Assembly: GCF_900091515.1 (NCBI RefSeq)
Contig: NZ_LT607410.1
Span: forward strand, 1,798,001-1,862,000
Direction of reading: 5' to 3'
DNA length: 64,000 nucleotides
Source: Micromonospora purpureochromogenes
Lineage (GTDB): Bacteria; Actinomycetota; Actinomycetes; Mycobacteriales; Micromonosporaceae
Position numbers and translations under genes: made by a program. Positions within the stretch are counted from its first letter, which is position 1. Each line of letters opens with the position of its first letter. Below are positions 45,923-55,400 of the stretch, in pieces. Below the pieces are notes generated by a model, which was not told the DNA's origin, did not search any database, and saw nothing but the letters and a program-made list of their open reading frames with translations.

Positions 45923-47611
45923 ATGAACGCCGACGAGATCGCAGCCGGACGGGCACGCTGGCAGGCCCGCTACGACGCCGCGCGAAAGCGGGACGCCGAC
46001 TTCACCACGCTGTCCGGGATGACCGTCGACCCGGTCTACGGCCCGCCGGAGGGCACCGCGTACCCGGGCTTCGACCGGATCGGCTGGCCGGGCGAGTTCC
46101 CGTACACCCGGGGGCTCTACCCGACCGGCTACCGGGGACGCACCTGGACGATCCGGCAGTTCGCCGGGTTCGGCAACGCCCAGCAGACCAACGAGCGCTA
46201 CAAGATGATCCTGGGCGCCGGCGGCGGCGGGCTCTCCGTCGCCTTCGACATGCCGACCCTGATGGGGCGCGACTCCGACGACCCGCAGGCGCTCGGCGAG
46301 GTCGGCCACTGCGGCGTCGCGGTGGACAGCGCCGCCGACATGGAGACGCTCTTCGACGGCATCGACCTGGCCGGCGTCACCACCTCGATGACCATCTCCG
46401 GCCCGGCCGTGCCGGTCTTCTGCATGTACCTGGTCGCCGCCGAGCGGCAGGGCGTCGACCTGTCCAAGCTGGACGGGACGCTGCAGACGGACATCTTCAA
46501 GGAGTACATCGCGCAGAAGGAGTGGCTCTTCGACCCCGAGCCGCACCTGCGCCTGATCGGCGACCTGATGGAGTACTGCGCCCGGGAGATCCCGCGGTAC
46601 AAGCCCCTCTCGGTCTCCGGCTACCACATCCGCGAGGCCGGGGCGACCGCCGCGCAGGAGCTGGCGTACACCCTGGCCGACGGGTTCGGCTACGTCGAGC
46701 TGGGGCTGAGCCGCGGGCTGGACGTCAACGTCTTCGCCCCGGGCCTGAGCTTCTTCTTCGACTCGCACGTCGACTTCTTCGAGGAGATCGCGAAGTTCCG
46801 CGCCGCCCGCCGGATCTGGGCCCGCTGGCTGCGTGACGTCTACGGCGCGACCAGCGAGAAGGCGCTCTGGCTGCGGTTCCACACCCAGACCGCCGGGGTG
46901 TCGCTGACCGCGCAGCAGCCGGTCAACAACGTGGTGCGGACCGCCGTGGAGGCGCTCGCCGCGGTGCTCGGCGGGACCAACTCGCTGCACACCAACGCCC
47001 TCGACGAGACCCTGGCCCTGCCCACCGACGAGTCCGCCGAGATCGCCCTGCGTACCCAGCAGGTGCTGATGGAGGAGACCGGCGTGGTCAACGTCGCCGA
47101 CCCGCTCGGCGGCTCCTGGTACGTCGAGGCGCTCACCGACAAGATCGAGGCCGAGGCGGAGGAGATCTTCGCCCGGATCCGGCAGCTCGGCGGCGAGGGC
47201 CCGCACCAGATCGGCCCGATGACCTCCGGCATCCTGCGCGGCATCGAGGACGGCTGGTTCACCGGCCACATCGCCGAGTCGGCCTTCGTCTACCAGCAGG
47301 CGCTGGAGAAGGGCGACAAGCGGATCGTCGGCGTCAACTGCCACACCGGCACGGTCACCAAGGAGCTGGAGATCCTGCGCATCTCGCACGAGGTGGAACT
47401 GGAGCAGCGGCGGGTGCTGGCCGAGCGCAAGGCCGCCCGGGACGACGCCGCCGTCACCGCCGCCGTCGCCCGGATGGTCGAGGTCGGCCGCACCGGCGAG
47501 AACATGATCCCGGCCATGCTGGACGCCGTCCGTGCCGAGGCCACCCTCGGCGAGATCTGCGACGCGCTGCGCGCCGAGTGGGGCGTCTACCGCGAGCCCG
47601 CCCGCTTCTGA
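45923..47611 (+). CDS. icmA: Isobutyryl-CoA mutase large subunit
   Basis: Mutase TIM-barrel subunit, 562 residues, without a C-terminal B12-binding domain. The substrate-selecting residues are diagnostic. Phe 80 in [11 protein letters not shown] replaces the Tyr of methylmalonyl-CoA mutase, and Gln 198 in [11 protein letters not shown] replaces its substrate Arg. This Phe/Gln pair, at the same numbering as Streptomyces IcmA, identifies n-butyryl-CoA/isobutyryl-CoA mutase rather than 2-hydroxyisobutyryl-CoA mutase (Ile/Gln). [15 protein letters not shown] has the catalytic histidine. The small cobalamin-binding subunit IcmB is not in this window, as in Streptomyces where it is encoded apart. 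GAGGAGGAG precedes ATG 45923. Confidence 0.92.
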   Translation: MNADEIAAGRARWQARYDAARKRDADFTTLSGMTVDPVYGPPEGTAYPGFDRIGWPGEFPYTRGLYPTGYRGRTWTIRQFAGFGNAQQTNERYKMILGAGGGGLSVAFDMPTLMGRDSDDPQALGEVGHCGVAVDSAADMETLFDGIDLAGVTTSMTISGPAVPVFCMYLVAAERQGVDLSKLDGTLQTDIFKEYIAQKEWLFDPEPHLRLIGDLMEYCAREIPRYKPLSVSGYHIREAGATAAQELAYTLADGFGYVELGLSRGLDVNVFAPGLSFFFDSHVDFFEEIAKFRAARRIWARWLRDVYGATSEKALWLRFHTQTAGVSLTAQQPVNNVVRTAVEALAAVLGGTNSLHTNALDETLALPTDESAEIALRTQQVLMEETGVVNVADPLGGSWYVEALTDKIEAEAEEIFARIRQLGGEGPHQIGPMTSGILRGIEDGWFTGHIAESAFVYQQALEKGDKRIVGVNCHTGTVTKELEILRISHEVELEQRRVLAERKAARDDAAVTAAVARMVEVGRTGENMIPAMLDAVRAEATLGEICDALRAEWGVYREPARF

Positions 47612-47621
47612 CCCCGCCCCC

Positions 47622-47707
47622 GCCCTCCGCGACCCGGTGCCTCGCCGGTGGCCGAAGCACCGCGAAAGGTGCGAACGGCCACCCGTGCGGGCGCGATCGC
47701 GGAGGGC
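47622..47707. terminator. Nested inverted-repeat structure after icmA
   Basis: Three nested repeats share one centre: GCCCTCCGCGA (47622-47632) with 47697-47707, GGTGGCCG (47647-47654) with 47676-47683, and GCACC (47657-47661) with GGTGC (47668-47672) around GCGAAA. It starts 11 nt past the icmA stop. Terminator function is the simplest reading; a structured RNA is possible. Confidence 0.55.
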
Positions 47708-47811
47708 GGTCGCGGCAGCGGCCGGGTGGGCGGTGAGCAGGGGTGAGAGTTGCAACTGTCGCCGTCGCGGTTGATCTGAGTTCCGCGGGACACGTGCGAG
47801 ACTAGATAACC

Positions 47812-48738
47812 ATGAGCGACCCACGGATCACCTCGTCGATCTTCACCCGCGGCGCGGTCGACCTCAGCGCGCTGCGCAGCACCGCACCGGCCAGCACCCG
47901 CCCCAGCACACCGACCCAGGCCGGCCCGTCCGCCGGTCTCCCGGGCGGCCCCGCCACCGGTGGGGGCGGCGTCGCCGTGATCGACGTGACTGAGGCGACC
48001 CTCCAGTCCGAGGTGCTCGAGCGTTCGCTGGCCACGCCCGTCGTCGTCTTCTTCGGCGCGGCCGGATACCCGGAGAGCGACGAGTTCGCGCCGGTGCTGG
48101 AGCGGCTGGCCACCGAGGACGCCGGTGCGTGGGTGCTGGCCCGGGTCGACGTCCAGGAGAACCCCCGGATCGCCCAGATGTTCCAGATCCAGGCGATCCC
48201 GACCGTCTACGCGGTCGTCGGCGGCCGGCCGATCGACGCGTTCCCCGGCGTCGTCCCCGAGCCGCAGCTGCGCCAGTGGATCTCGGCGGTGCTCAAGGCC
48301 GGCGGGGTGGCCGTGGCGGAGCCGGAGGACCCGCGCCTCGACGAGGCCGACGACGCGCTGATGAGCGGCGACCTGGACGCCGCCGAGCGGGCGTACAAGA
48401 AGATCCTCGCCGAGTCCCCGGCGGACGCCGCGGCGGAGGCCGGCCTGGCCCAGGTCGGGGTGGCCCGGCGGGTCGCCGGCGTCGACCCCCAGGCGGCGGT
48501 CGCCGCCGCGCAGGCCGCCCCCGACGACGTCGAGGCCCAGCTGCTCGCCGCCGACATCGAGGTGCTCAGCGGCCTGGCCGAGCAGGCGTACGCCCGGCTG
48601 GTCAGCCTGGTCCGGCGGACCGCCGGCGACGACCGGGAGAAGGTACGCCAGCACCTCGTCTCGCTCTTCACCATCGCCGGCCCGGACGACCCCGCGGTCG
48701 CCTCGGCCCGGCGGGCCCTGGCCAGCGCCCTGTTCTGA
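47812..48738 (+). CDS. Thioredoxin-like/TPR protein (CnoX/YbbN type)
   Basis: A 308-residue protein. After a 50-residue low-complexity N-terminus comes a thioredoxin fold (about 55-160) with VVVFFGAAGYPESDEFAPVL where the active-site CxxC would be; both cysteines are absent. The cis-Pro loop QIQAIPTVYAVVGGRPID is intact. The C-terminal half is TPR-like (LDAAERAYKKILAESPADAA). This two-part layout matches YbbN/CnoX co-chaperones, here as a redox-inactive form. The gene begins shortly after a -10-like GAGACT. Confidence 0.87.
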   Translation: MSDPRITSSIFTRGAVDLSALRSTAPASTRPSTPTQAGPSAGLPGGPATGGGGVAVIDVTEATLQSEVLERSLATPVVVFFGAAGYPESDEFAPVLERLATEDAGAWVLARVDVQENPRIAQMFQIQAIPTVYAVVGGRPIDAFPGVVPEPQLRQWISAVLKAGGVAVAEPEDPRLDEADDALMSGDLDAAERAYKKILAESPADAAAEAGLAQVGVARRVAGVDPQAAVAAAQAAPDDVEAQLLAADIEVLSGLAEQAYARLVSLVRRTAGDDREKVRQHLVSLFTIAGPDDPAVASARRALASALF

Positions 48739-48755
48739 CTTCGTAGCACGCCAGC

Positions 48756-48781
48756 GCGGGCCGGCGTTCCGGCCGGCCCGC
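48756..48781 (+). terminator. Terminator after the thioredoxin-like gene
   Basis: A 10-bp perfect inverted repeat (GCGGGCCGGC / GCCGGCCCGC) with loop GTTCCG lies 18 nt after the stop and just before the arginase-family gene. Confidence 0.7.
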
Positions 48782-48804
48782 CCGACCACCGAGGACGGGA
48801 GCCC

Positions 48805-50100
48805 ATGATGCGCCGGATCGCCGTCCTCGACGCGCCGACAAACCTGGGACTGCGCCCACCCACGTCCACCTCCGTCCCCGGCTGCGGCAAGGCGCCCGGG
48901 GCGCTGCGCGACCACGACCTGCTCGCCCGGCTGCGGGCCCGCGACGCCGGCTGCCTCACCCCACCCCGGTACGACCCGGGCGACTGGCGGCCCGGCGACG
49001 GTGTCTGCCACGCCCGGGAGATCTCCGGCTACTCGCTGGCCCTCGCGGACCGGATCGGCGCGATCATCGACCGGGACGAGTTCCCGCTGGTGCTCGGCGG
49101 CGACTGCTCGGTGCTGCTCGGCTCGGCGCTGGCCATGCACCGGCTCGGCGAGGCGGTCGGCGGCCGGATCGGCCTGGTCTTCGTCGACGGCCACTCCGAC
49201 TTCCGGCACCCCGGCAACGCCTCGTACGTGGGCGCGGCGGCGGGGGAGGACCTGGCCCTGGTGACCGGGCGCGGGCAGGCCGACCTGGCCGCCGTCGAGG
49301 GGCGGCGCCCCTACTTCCGCGACATCGACGTGGTGGTGCTCGGCATCCGCGCGCAGGACGAGTACCGCCTCGACCTCCAGGCCGCCGGCATCATCACCCG
49401 GCCGGTGCCGGCGCTGCGCGCCGAGGGCGCGGCCCGCACCGCCCAGTGGGCGCACGAGCAGCTCGCCGACTGCGCCGGCTACTGGGTGCACATCGACGTG
49501 GACGTGCTCGACCCGGCGGTGATGCCGGCGGTGGACGCGCCAGACCCGGGCGGGATCGCCTTCGCCGAACTGGAGATCCTGCTCGCCGGGCTGGTGGACA
49601 CCCCGCACTGCCTCGGCGTCGAGCTGACCGTCTTCGACCCCGACTACGACCCGGACGGCTCGTACGCCGCCGAGATCGTCAACACCGTCGTGGCCGGCCT
49701 GGCCCCGGTGTCGGCGCCGGAGGCGGTGCCGCCCCGGCTGCTGCCGGCGACCCCGCCGCTGCAGCGCGTCCGGTCCACCGGGCCGGCGACCCTCGCGGCT
49801 GTCGCCACCCCGCCCAACGGCGGCGCCGGGCCGGCCGGCGGGCCGGGGCCGGGCTCCCCGGTCGGCATCGCGCCGCTCGGGTCCGGCGAACCGGCGGTGG
49901 ACGAGCCGGCGGCCGCGAGGGTCCCGCCGACCGGCGGGCTCGCGTCGGCGCCGGTGGAGACGCCGGTGCCCGCCGTCGCCGTCGAGCCGGTCGGGCCGCC
50001 CGCCGCCGTCGGGCCCGGCCTGCTCCGCCGGGTGCCCCGTGCCGACGAGGACGGGGCGTCGGAGGACGGCCCGTCGCCGTCCTCCGCCGGCATCGCCTGA
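48805..50100 (+). CDS. Arginase/agmatinase/formiminoglutamase family protein with Pro/Ala-rich tail
   Basis: A 431-residue protein whose first 310 residues form a ureohydrolase domain. LVLGGDCSVLLG gives the first metal Asp, VDGHSDF the DxHxD-like pair, and HIDVDVLDPAVMPAVDAPDP the SxDxDxxDPxxxP-type block. ELTVFDPDYDPDG closes the site, so metal ligands appear intact. The C-terminal 115 residues are Pro/Ala/Gly-rich without homology (PNGGAGPAGGPGPGSPVG and similar). The substrate within the family cannot be told. ATGATG at 48805; either may be used. Confidence 0.85.
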   Translation: MMRRIAVLDAPTNLGLRPPTSTSVPGCGKAPGALRDHDLLARLRARDAGCLTPPRYDPGDWRPGDGVCHAREISGYSLALADRIGAIIDRDEFPLVLGGDCSVLLGSALAMHRLGEAVGGRIGLVFVDGHSDFRHPGNASYVGAAAGEDLALVTGRGQADLAAVEGRRPYFRDIDVVVLGIRAQDEYRLDLQAAGIITRPVPALRAEGAARTAQWAHEQLADCAGYWVHIDVDVLDPAVMPAVDAPDPGGIAFAELEILLAGLVDTPHCLGVELTVFDPDYDPDGSYAAEIVNTVVAGLAPVSAPEAVPPRLLPATPPLQRVRSTGPATLAAVATPPNGGAGPAGGPGPGSPVGIAPLGSGEPAVDEPAAARVPPTGGLASAPVETPVPAVAVEPVGPPAAVGPGLLRRVPRADEDGASEDGPSPSSAGIA

Positions 50101-50187
50101 CGGATCACCCAACCGAGGTCAGGCCCTCCTGCCGCCGGTCGCGTCGGCGCCGATGCCCGGCGCCGGGTGCGTGGGGCTGGGGTCGGG

Positions 50188-52146
50188 TCAGCTGAGGGCG
50201 CGGAGGAAACGTTCGCTGATCGGGACCGCGCTGGACGTGCTCGAACCGCCCTGCTCGACGAAGACCGCGAACGCGACGTCGCCCTGCCAGCCGACGAACC
50301 AGGCGTGGGTGTGCGCCGGGTTGTTGTCGTACTCGGCGGTGCCGGTCTTGCCGTACACCGGGCCGCCGGGGACGTCCGCCAGCGCCTTCGCGGTGCCGGC
50401 GGTGACCACCTCGCGCATCATCGCCTTCAGCGGCTCCAGCGACTCGGCCTTGAGCTGCGGGCCGGGCTCCGCCGGCCTGGCCGGGGCCGGGTCGAGCACC
50501 AGTTTCGGCTGCTCCCAGCGCCCACGGGCGACCGCGGCGGTGGCCCCGGCCATGGCCAGCGGGCTGACCACGGTGGTGCCCTGACCGATCGCGGCGGCGG
50601 CCTGCTCGACCGGCGAGCCGTTGGCCGAGACCTTGCCGGTGAAGGCGTCCGTGCCGAGGTCCCAGCTGCCCTCCAGGCCGAGGGTACGGCCGGTGACGGC
50701 CAGCCCGTCGGGGCCGAGCTTCGGCGCCAGGGACGCGAAGGCGGTGTTGCAGGACCTGGCGAAGTCGGTGCGGAACGGCACCTTGCCGAGGACGAAGTCG
50801 TCGGAGTTCTTGAAGGGCCGTCCGTCCACGGTGAACGTCTTCGGGCAGTCCACGACGGAGTCGACCCCGACCGCGCCGCCGTCCAGCAGGCCGAGGGCGC
50901 TGACCACCTTGAAGGTGGAGCCGGGCGGCACCTGGGCGGTGAAGGCCAGGTTCTCCCCGGCCGCGCCCGGCCCGTTGGCCGCGGCGAGCACCGCGCCGTC
51001 GCTGATCCGTACCGCCACCAGCGCCGAGCGGCGCTTCTCGGCGCGCAGGGCGGCGTCGGCGGCGTTCTGGGTGGCCACGTCGAGGGTGGTCTTCAGCGGC
51101 TGGCCGGGCTGCGGCTCGTGCCGGAAGACCTCGGTCGGCTCCGGGGTGCCGTCGGGACCGGCCGGCCCCTGCACGAGCACGGCGAGCCCGGGGGTGCCGC
51201 GCAGGCGGTCGTCGTAGCGACCCTGGAGACCGCCGTGCCCGACCAGGTCGCCCTTGGCGTACCGGTCGGGGTGGGCGGCCAGGTCGTCGGCCTGCGCCTC
51301 GTCGATCGAGCCGAGCAGCGCCCGGGCGAACTCCCGGGTGGGGGCCAGGTCCCGCTTCTCGGCGGGGAACCTGGTGCCGGGCAGGTCGTAGATGCGCGAC
51401 CTGATCTGCCGGTACGCCTCGTCCCGCAGCGTCACCACCTCGACGAAGGCACCCGGATCCGCCTCGCTGAGCCGTTTCGGCAGGTCGGAGAGGTCGACCG
51501 GGGGATCCAGCGCCGGCCGGACCGCCTTGAACGCCCCGTCGAGCTCCCTGACCAGCGCCTTGACGTCGGTCACCTCGCTGGGCTGTACACCGACCCGGAC
51601 CACCTGTCGGGGCGCCACGATGGGCTGCCCGGCGGCGTCCAGCACCCCGGCCCGGGGGCTGGCGGTCCGGCGTACCGTCAACCGGTCGCCCTCGCCGAGC
51701 TGCTCCTGCACCAGCTGCGGCTCCCAGATCACCTGCCACTGGTCGTCCCGGCCCTGACGCAGCCGCACCGGCCGGTCGTACGCCCAGCTGGTCTTTCCCG
51801 GCAGCGCCCACTCCACCCGGACCTTGGCGGTGGCGATGTCCTTGGTGACCTCGGCGTCGCCGGAGCGGCGCAGGGTGGGCGGGGTGGCGGCCAGCTCGCC
51901 GGAGAGGTCCTTGATCTCCTTGGCGACCTCGGTGGCCGGCAGCCGGGCGCCGGTCGGGTCGATGAACCCGACCGCGCCGAGGTGGCCGGAGCGCCAGCCG
52001 GCCAGGAAGGCGTCGACGGTCCGCTCCGGTCCGTCACCGTCCGAACACCCGGTGAGCGCGCCGGCCGCCAGCACGGTGGCGGTCAGCGCCGCGAGGGCCG
52101 GCCGGATGCGCGTACGGGAACGGCGGAGCGGGTACGACACGGGCAT
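50188..52146 (-). CDS. Lipoprotein penicillin-binding protein with MecA_N domain
   Basis: A 652-residue class B-like transpeptidase. The lipobox LTGCS places the lipid-modified cysteine at residue 34. An NTF2-like MecA_N domain (about 40-155, ERTVDAFLAGWRSG) precedes a dimerisation region and the transpeptidase domain. Catalytic motifs are SxxK at 410-413 (GSTFK), SxN at 465-467 (SCN) and KTG at 600-602 (GKTGTAE), so it should be active in D,D-cross-linking. It resembles actinobacterial PbpA/PBP2a-like lipoproteins often present in several copies. Ribosome binding site GGAGGT lies 8 nt before ATG 52146. Confidence 0.92.
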   Translation of the reverse strand: MPVSYPLRRSRTRIRPALAALTATVLAAGALTGCSDGDGPERTVDAFLAGWRSGHLGAVGFIDPTGARLPATEVAKEIKDLSGELAATPPTLRRSGDAEVTKDIATAKVRVEWALPGKTSWAYDRPVRLRQGRDDQWQVIWEPQLVQEQLGEGDRLTVRRTASPRAGVLDAAGQPIVAPRQVVRVGVQPSEVTDVKALVRELDGAFKAVRPALDPPVDLSDLPKRLSEADPGAFVEVVTLRDEAYRQIRSRIYDLPGTRFPAEKRDLAPTREFARALLGSIDEAQADDLAAHPDRYAKGDLVGHGGLQGRYDDRLRGTPGLAVLVQGPAGPDGTPEPTEVFRHEPQPGQPLKTTLDVATQNAADAALRAEKRRSALVAVRISDGAVLAAANGPGAAGENLAFTAQVPPGSTFKVVSALGLLDGGAVGVDSVVDCPKTFTVDGRPFKNSDDFVLGKVPFRTDFARSCNTAFASLAPKLGPDGLAVTGRTLGLEGSWDLGTDAFTGKVSANGSPVEQAAAAIGQGTTVVSPLAMAGATAAVARGRWEQPKLVLDPAPARPAEPGPQLKAESLEPLKAMMREVVTAGTAKALADVPGGPVYGKTGTAEYDNNPAHTHAWFVGWQGDVAFAVFVEQGGSSTSSAVPISERFLRALS

Positions 52147-52433
52147 GGAGCGGTACCTCCGGATCTCGGACTGCCCTGCACGCTAGTACGACCGTGCTCC
52201 CCGTACCGCCCCGGCGTGGCCGCACGCTGCATGAAGACCCCGACGGCGGTGTGATGAACATCGCGAGTCGGGGTACTCCGCAGCCGGCCGACCACGCATC
52301 TGCAACGGGTGAAAGGACAGAGTCCCGAACCGGACGTCCGGCCGGTGGTCCGCCGACGAACGGACAGAGTGGCAGGGCCTAGGCTGGGCGGCAGAGTGAC
52401 CCACAACGCGGTGGGTCGAGGGGAGTGGCACCG

Positions 52434-55400
52434 ATGGACCGGCGTCCGGCGATCAAACCGGGACCCGACCTCCGGCAGGCTGACACCGGCCGGGACGACA
52501 GCTTCGATTCGGCGACCGACGGGGACGGCGTCGGCCGACTCGACACAGGAGTTACCGGGATGACCGGTTCGAGTATCGACACCCTCTACGACCTGGGGCT
52601 TCCTTCCGAAGCGCTCGGTGACGACGCGGAGGACGCGGAGCTCGACGAGCCGGTACCCAACGCGGAGCGGCTGGTCGCCCAGGCGGTGGCGCTGGCCGGC
52701 GACGACCACGACGCGGCCACCCTGGTGGGCCGTTTCTGGCGGTTTGCGCCCGACGAGGAACTGATCGGATTCACCGCCGAGGAGATGCTCGACGCCGCCA
52801 GGGCGCACCGGGACCTGGCCCAGCAGCGGGTGCCGGGCGAGCTGAAACTGCGCATCCACGAGCCGGACGCCGAGCAGCACCACACGGTCATCGAGATCGT
52901 CACCGACGACATGCCGTTCCTGGTCGACTCGGTGACCGCGCTGCTCAACTCCCACCACCTCGACGTGCACCTGCTGGTGCACCCGCTGGTCGTGGTGCGG
53001 CGGGAGCCGCTCGGCCGGCTGACCGAGGTCTCCGCCGACGTCGAGCCGGACGACGCGATCGCCGGCGACCTGGTCGAGAGCTGGATGCGGATCGAGATCG
53101 ACCCGGTCCGGGACGCGGGGGAGCGGGAGAAGCTGCGCCGCGAGCTGCAGCGGGTGCTCACCGACGTGCGCGAGGCGGTGGAGGACTGGCCGAAGATGCG
53201 CCAGCGCGCCCTGGCGCTGGCCGACGAACTGGCCTCGGCCCGGACCTCCGACAACCGTCCGCCCGTGCCTGAGAAGGACATCACCGACTCGGTGGAGCTG
53301 CTGCGCTGGCTGGCCCACGACCACTTCACCTTCCTCGGCTACCGGGAGTACCGGCTGGTCGACAGCGACGGCGGTGACGGACCGGGGCTGGAGGCGGTGC
53401 TCGGCACCGGGCTGGGCATCCTGCGGTCGGACTCGCCGGAGGCCCGGGCGCTGTCGTCGATGACGCCCGAGGCGCACGAGAAGGTGATGGAGAAGCGCCT
53501 GCTGATCATCACCAAGGCGAACTCCCGGGCGACCGTGCACCGCTCGGCCTACCTGGACTACATCGGGTTCAAGATCTTCAACGAGGCCGGCGAGGTGGTC
53601 GGGGAGCGGCGCTTCCTCGGCCTGTTCTCCACCGCCGCGTACCGGACCAGCGTCCGTGAGCTGCCGGTGGTCCGACGCAAGGTCGCCGAGGTGCTGGACC
53701 GCTCCGGCCTGAGCCAGCGCAGCCACTCCGGCAAGGACCTGCTGCAGATCCTGGAGACCTACCCGCGCGACGAGCTGTTCCAGATCAAGACCGACGACCT
53801 GTACCACGCCGTGGTCGGCGTGCTGCGGATGGCCGGTCGCCGGCAGCTGCGGGTCTTCCTGCGTCGGGACGCGTACGGGCGGTTCATCTCCTGCCTGATC
53901 TACCTGCCCCGGGACCGGTTCACCACCCAGAACCGGCTGCGCATGCAGGACATCCTGCTGCACGAGCTGAACGGCGTCGGGGTGGACTACACCACCCGGG
54001 TGACCGAGTCGATGCTGGCCCGGGTGCACTTCATCGTCCGGACCGACCCGACCCACCCGCCCGGCGACGTCGACGCCGACCTGCTCGCCGAGGAACTGGC
54101 CGACGCCACCCGGCTCTGGGACGACGACTACCGGCTGGTGCTGGAGCGCAAGCTCGGCGACGAGCAGGCCAAGCACCTGTTCAGCCGGTACGCCGACGCC
54201 TTCCCGGAGGGCTACAAGGACGGCCACACGCCGTACGAGGCGATGAAGGACCTGGCCAAGCTGGAGCTGCTGGAGGAGCCCGGCCAGCTGGAGATGCACC
54301 TGTTCCGCAAGCAGCTCGCTCCGCGCGGGCCCGGCGCGGACGCCGACGACGCGATGGACGTGCGCTTCAAGGTCTACCGGTACGGCGAGCCGATGATGCT
54401 CTCCGCCGTGCTGCCGGTGCTGCACTCGCTGGGCGTCGCGGTGGTCGACGAGCACCCGTACGAGGTGGACCGGGTCGACGGCCGGGTCTTCCTGTACGAC
54501 TTCGGCCTGCGCCTGCCCGAGGGGCACCAGGAACTGGCCGAGGTGCGTCCGCACGTGGAGAACGCCTTCGCCGCCGCCTGGCGGGGCGAGGCCGAGGTGG
54601 ACGGCTTCAACGAGCTGGTCCTGCGCGGCGGTCTCACCTGGCGGCAGGTGGTGGTGCTGCGGGCGTACGCGAAGTACATGCGCCAGGCCGGCACCGTCTT
54701 CTCCCAGGACTACATGGAGCAGACCTTCATCGCGTACCCGCAGATCGCCGCCCTGCTGGTGGAGCTCTTCGAGGCGCGGTTCGCCCCGGGCTCGGCGAGC
54801 ATCGAGGAGCGCCGGCAGCGCAGCGACGAGCTGGTCGGCGCCATCGGCGCGGCCCTGGACGACGTGGCCAGCCTGGACCAGGACCGGATCCTACGGGCGT
54901 ACCTGACGCTGATCCAGGCCACCCTGCGGACGAGCTTCTACCAGAAGCCGGTCGGCGGGCGGCCCAAGTCGTACGTGGCGTTCAAGCTGGACCCGCAGGC
55001 CATCCCGGACCTGCCGGCCCCGCGGCCGAAGTTCGAAATCTTCGTGTACTCGCCCCGGTTCGAGGGCGTGCACCTGCGGTTCGGGCCGGTGGCCCGGGGC
55101 GGGCTGCGCTGGTCCGACCGGCGGGAGGACTTCCGCACCGAGGTGCTCGGCCTGGTCAAGGCGCAGATGGTGAAGAACGCCGTGATCGTGCCGGTGGGCG
55201 CCAAGGGCGGCTTCGTGCTCAAGCAGAAGCCGGGGGACCGCGACGAGGCGGTCGCCTGCTACAAGGAGTTCGTCGGCGCGATGCTCGACGTCACCGACAA
55301 CATCGTCGGCGGCGAGATCGTGCCGCCGACCGACGTGGTCCGGCACGACGCCGACGACCCGTACCTGGTGGTGGCGGCGGACAAGGGCACCGCCACGTTC

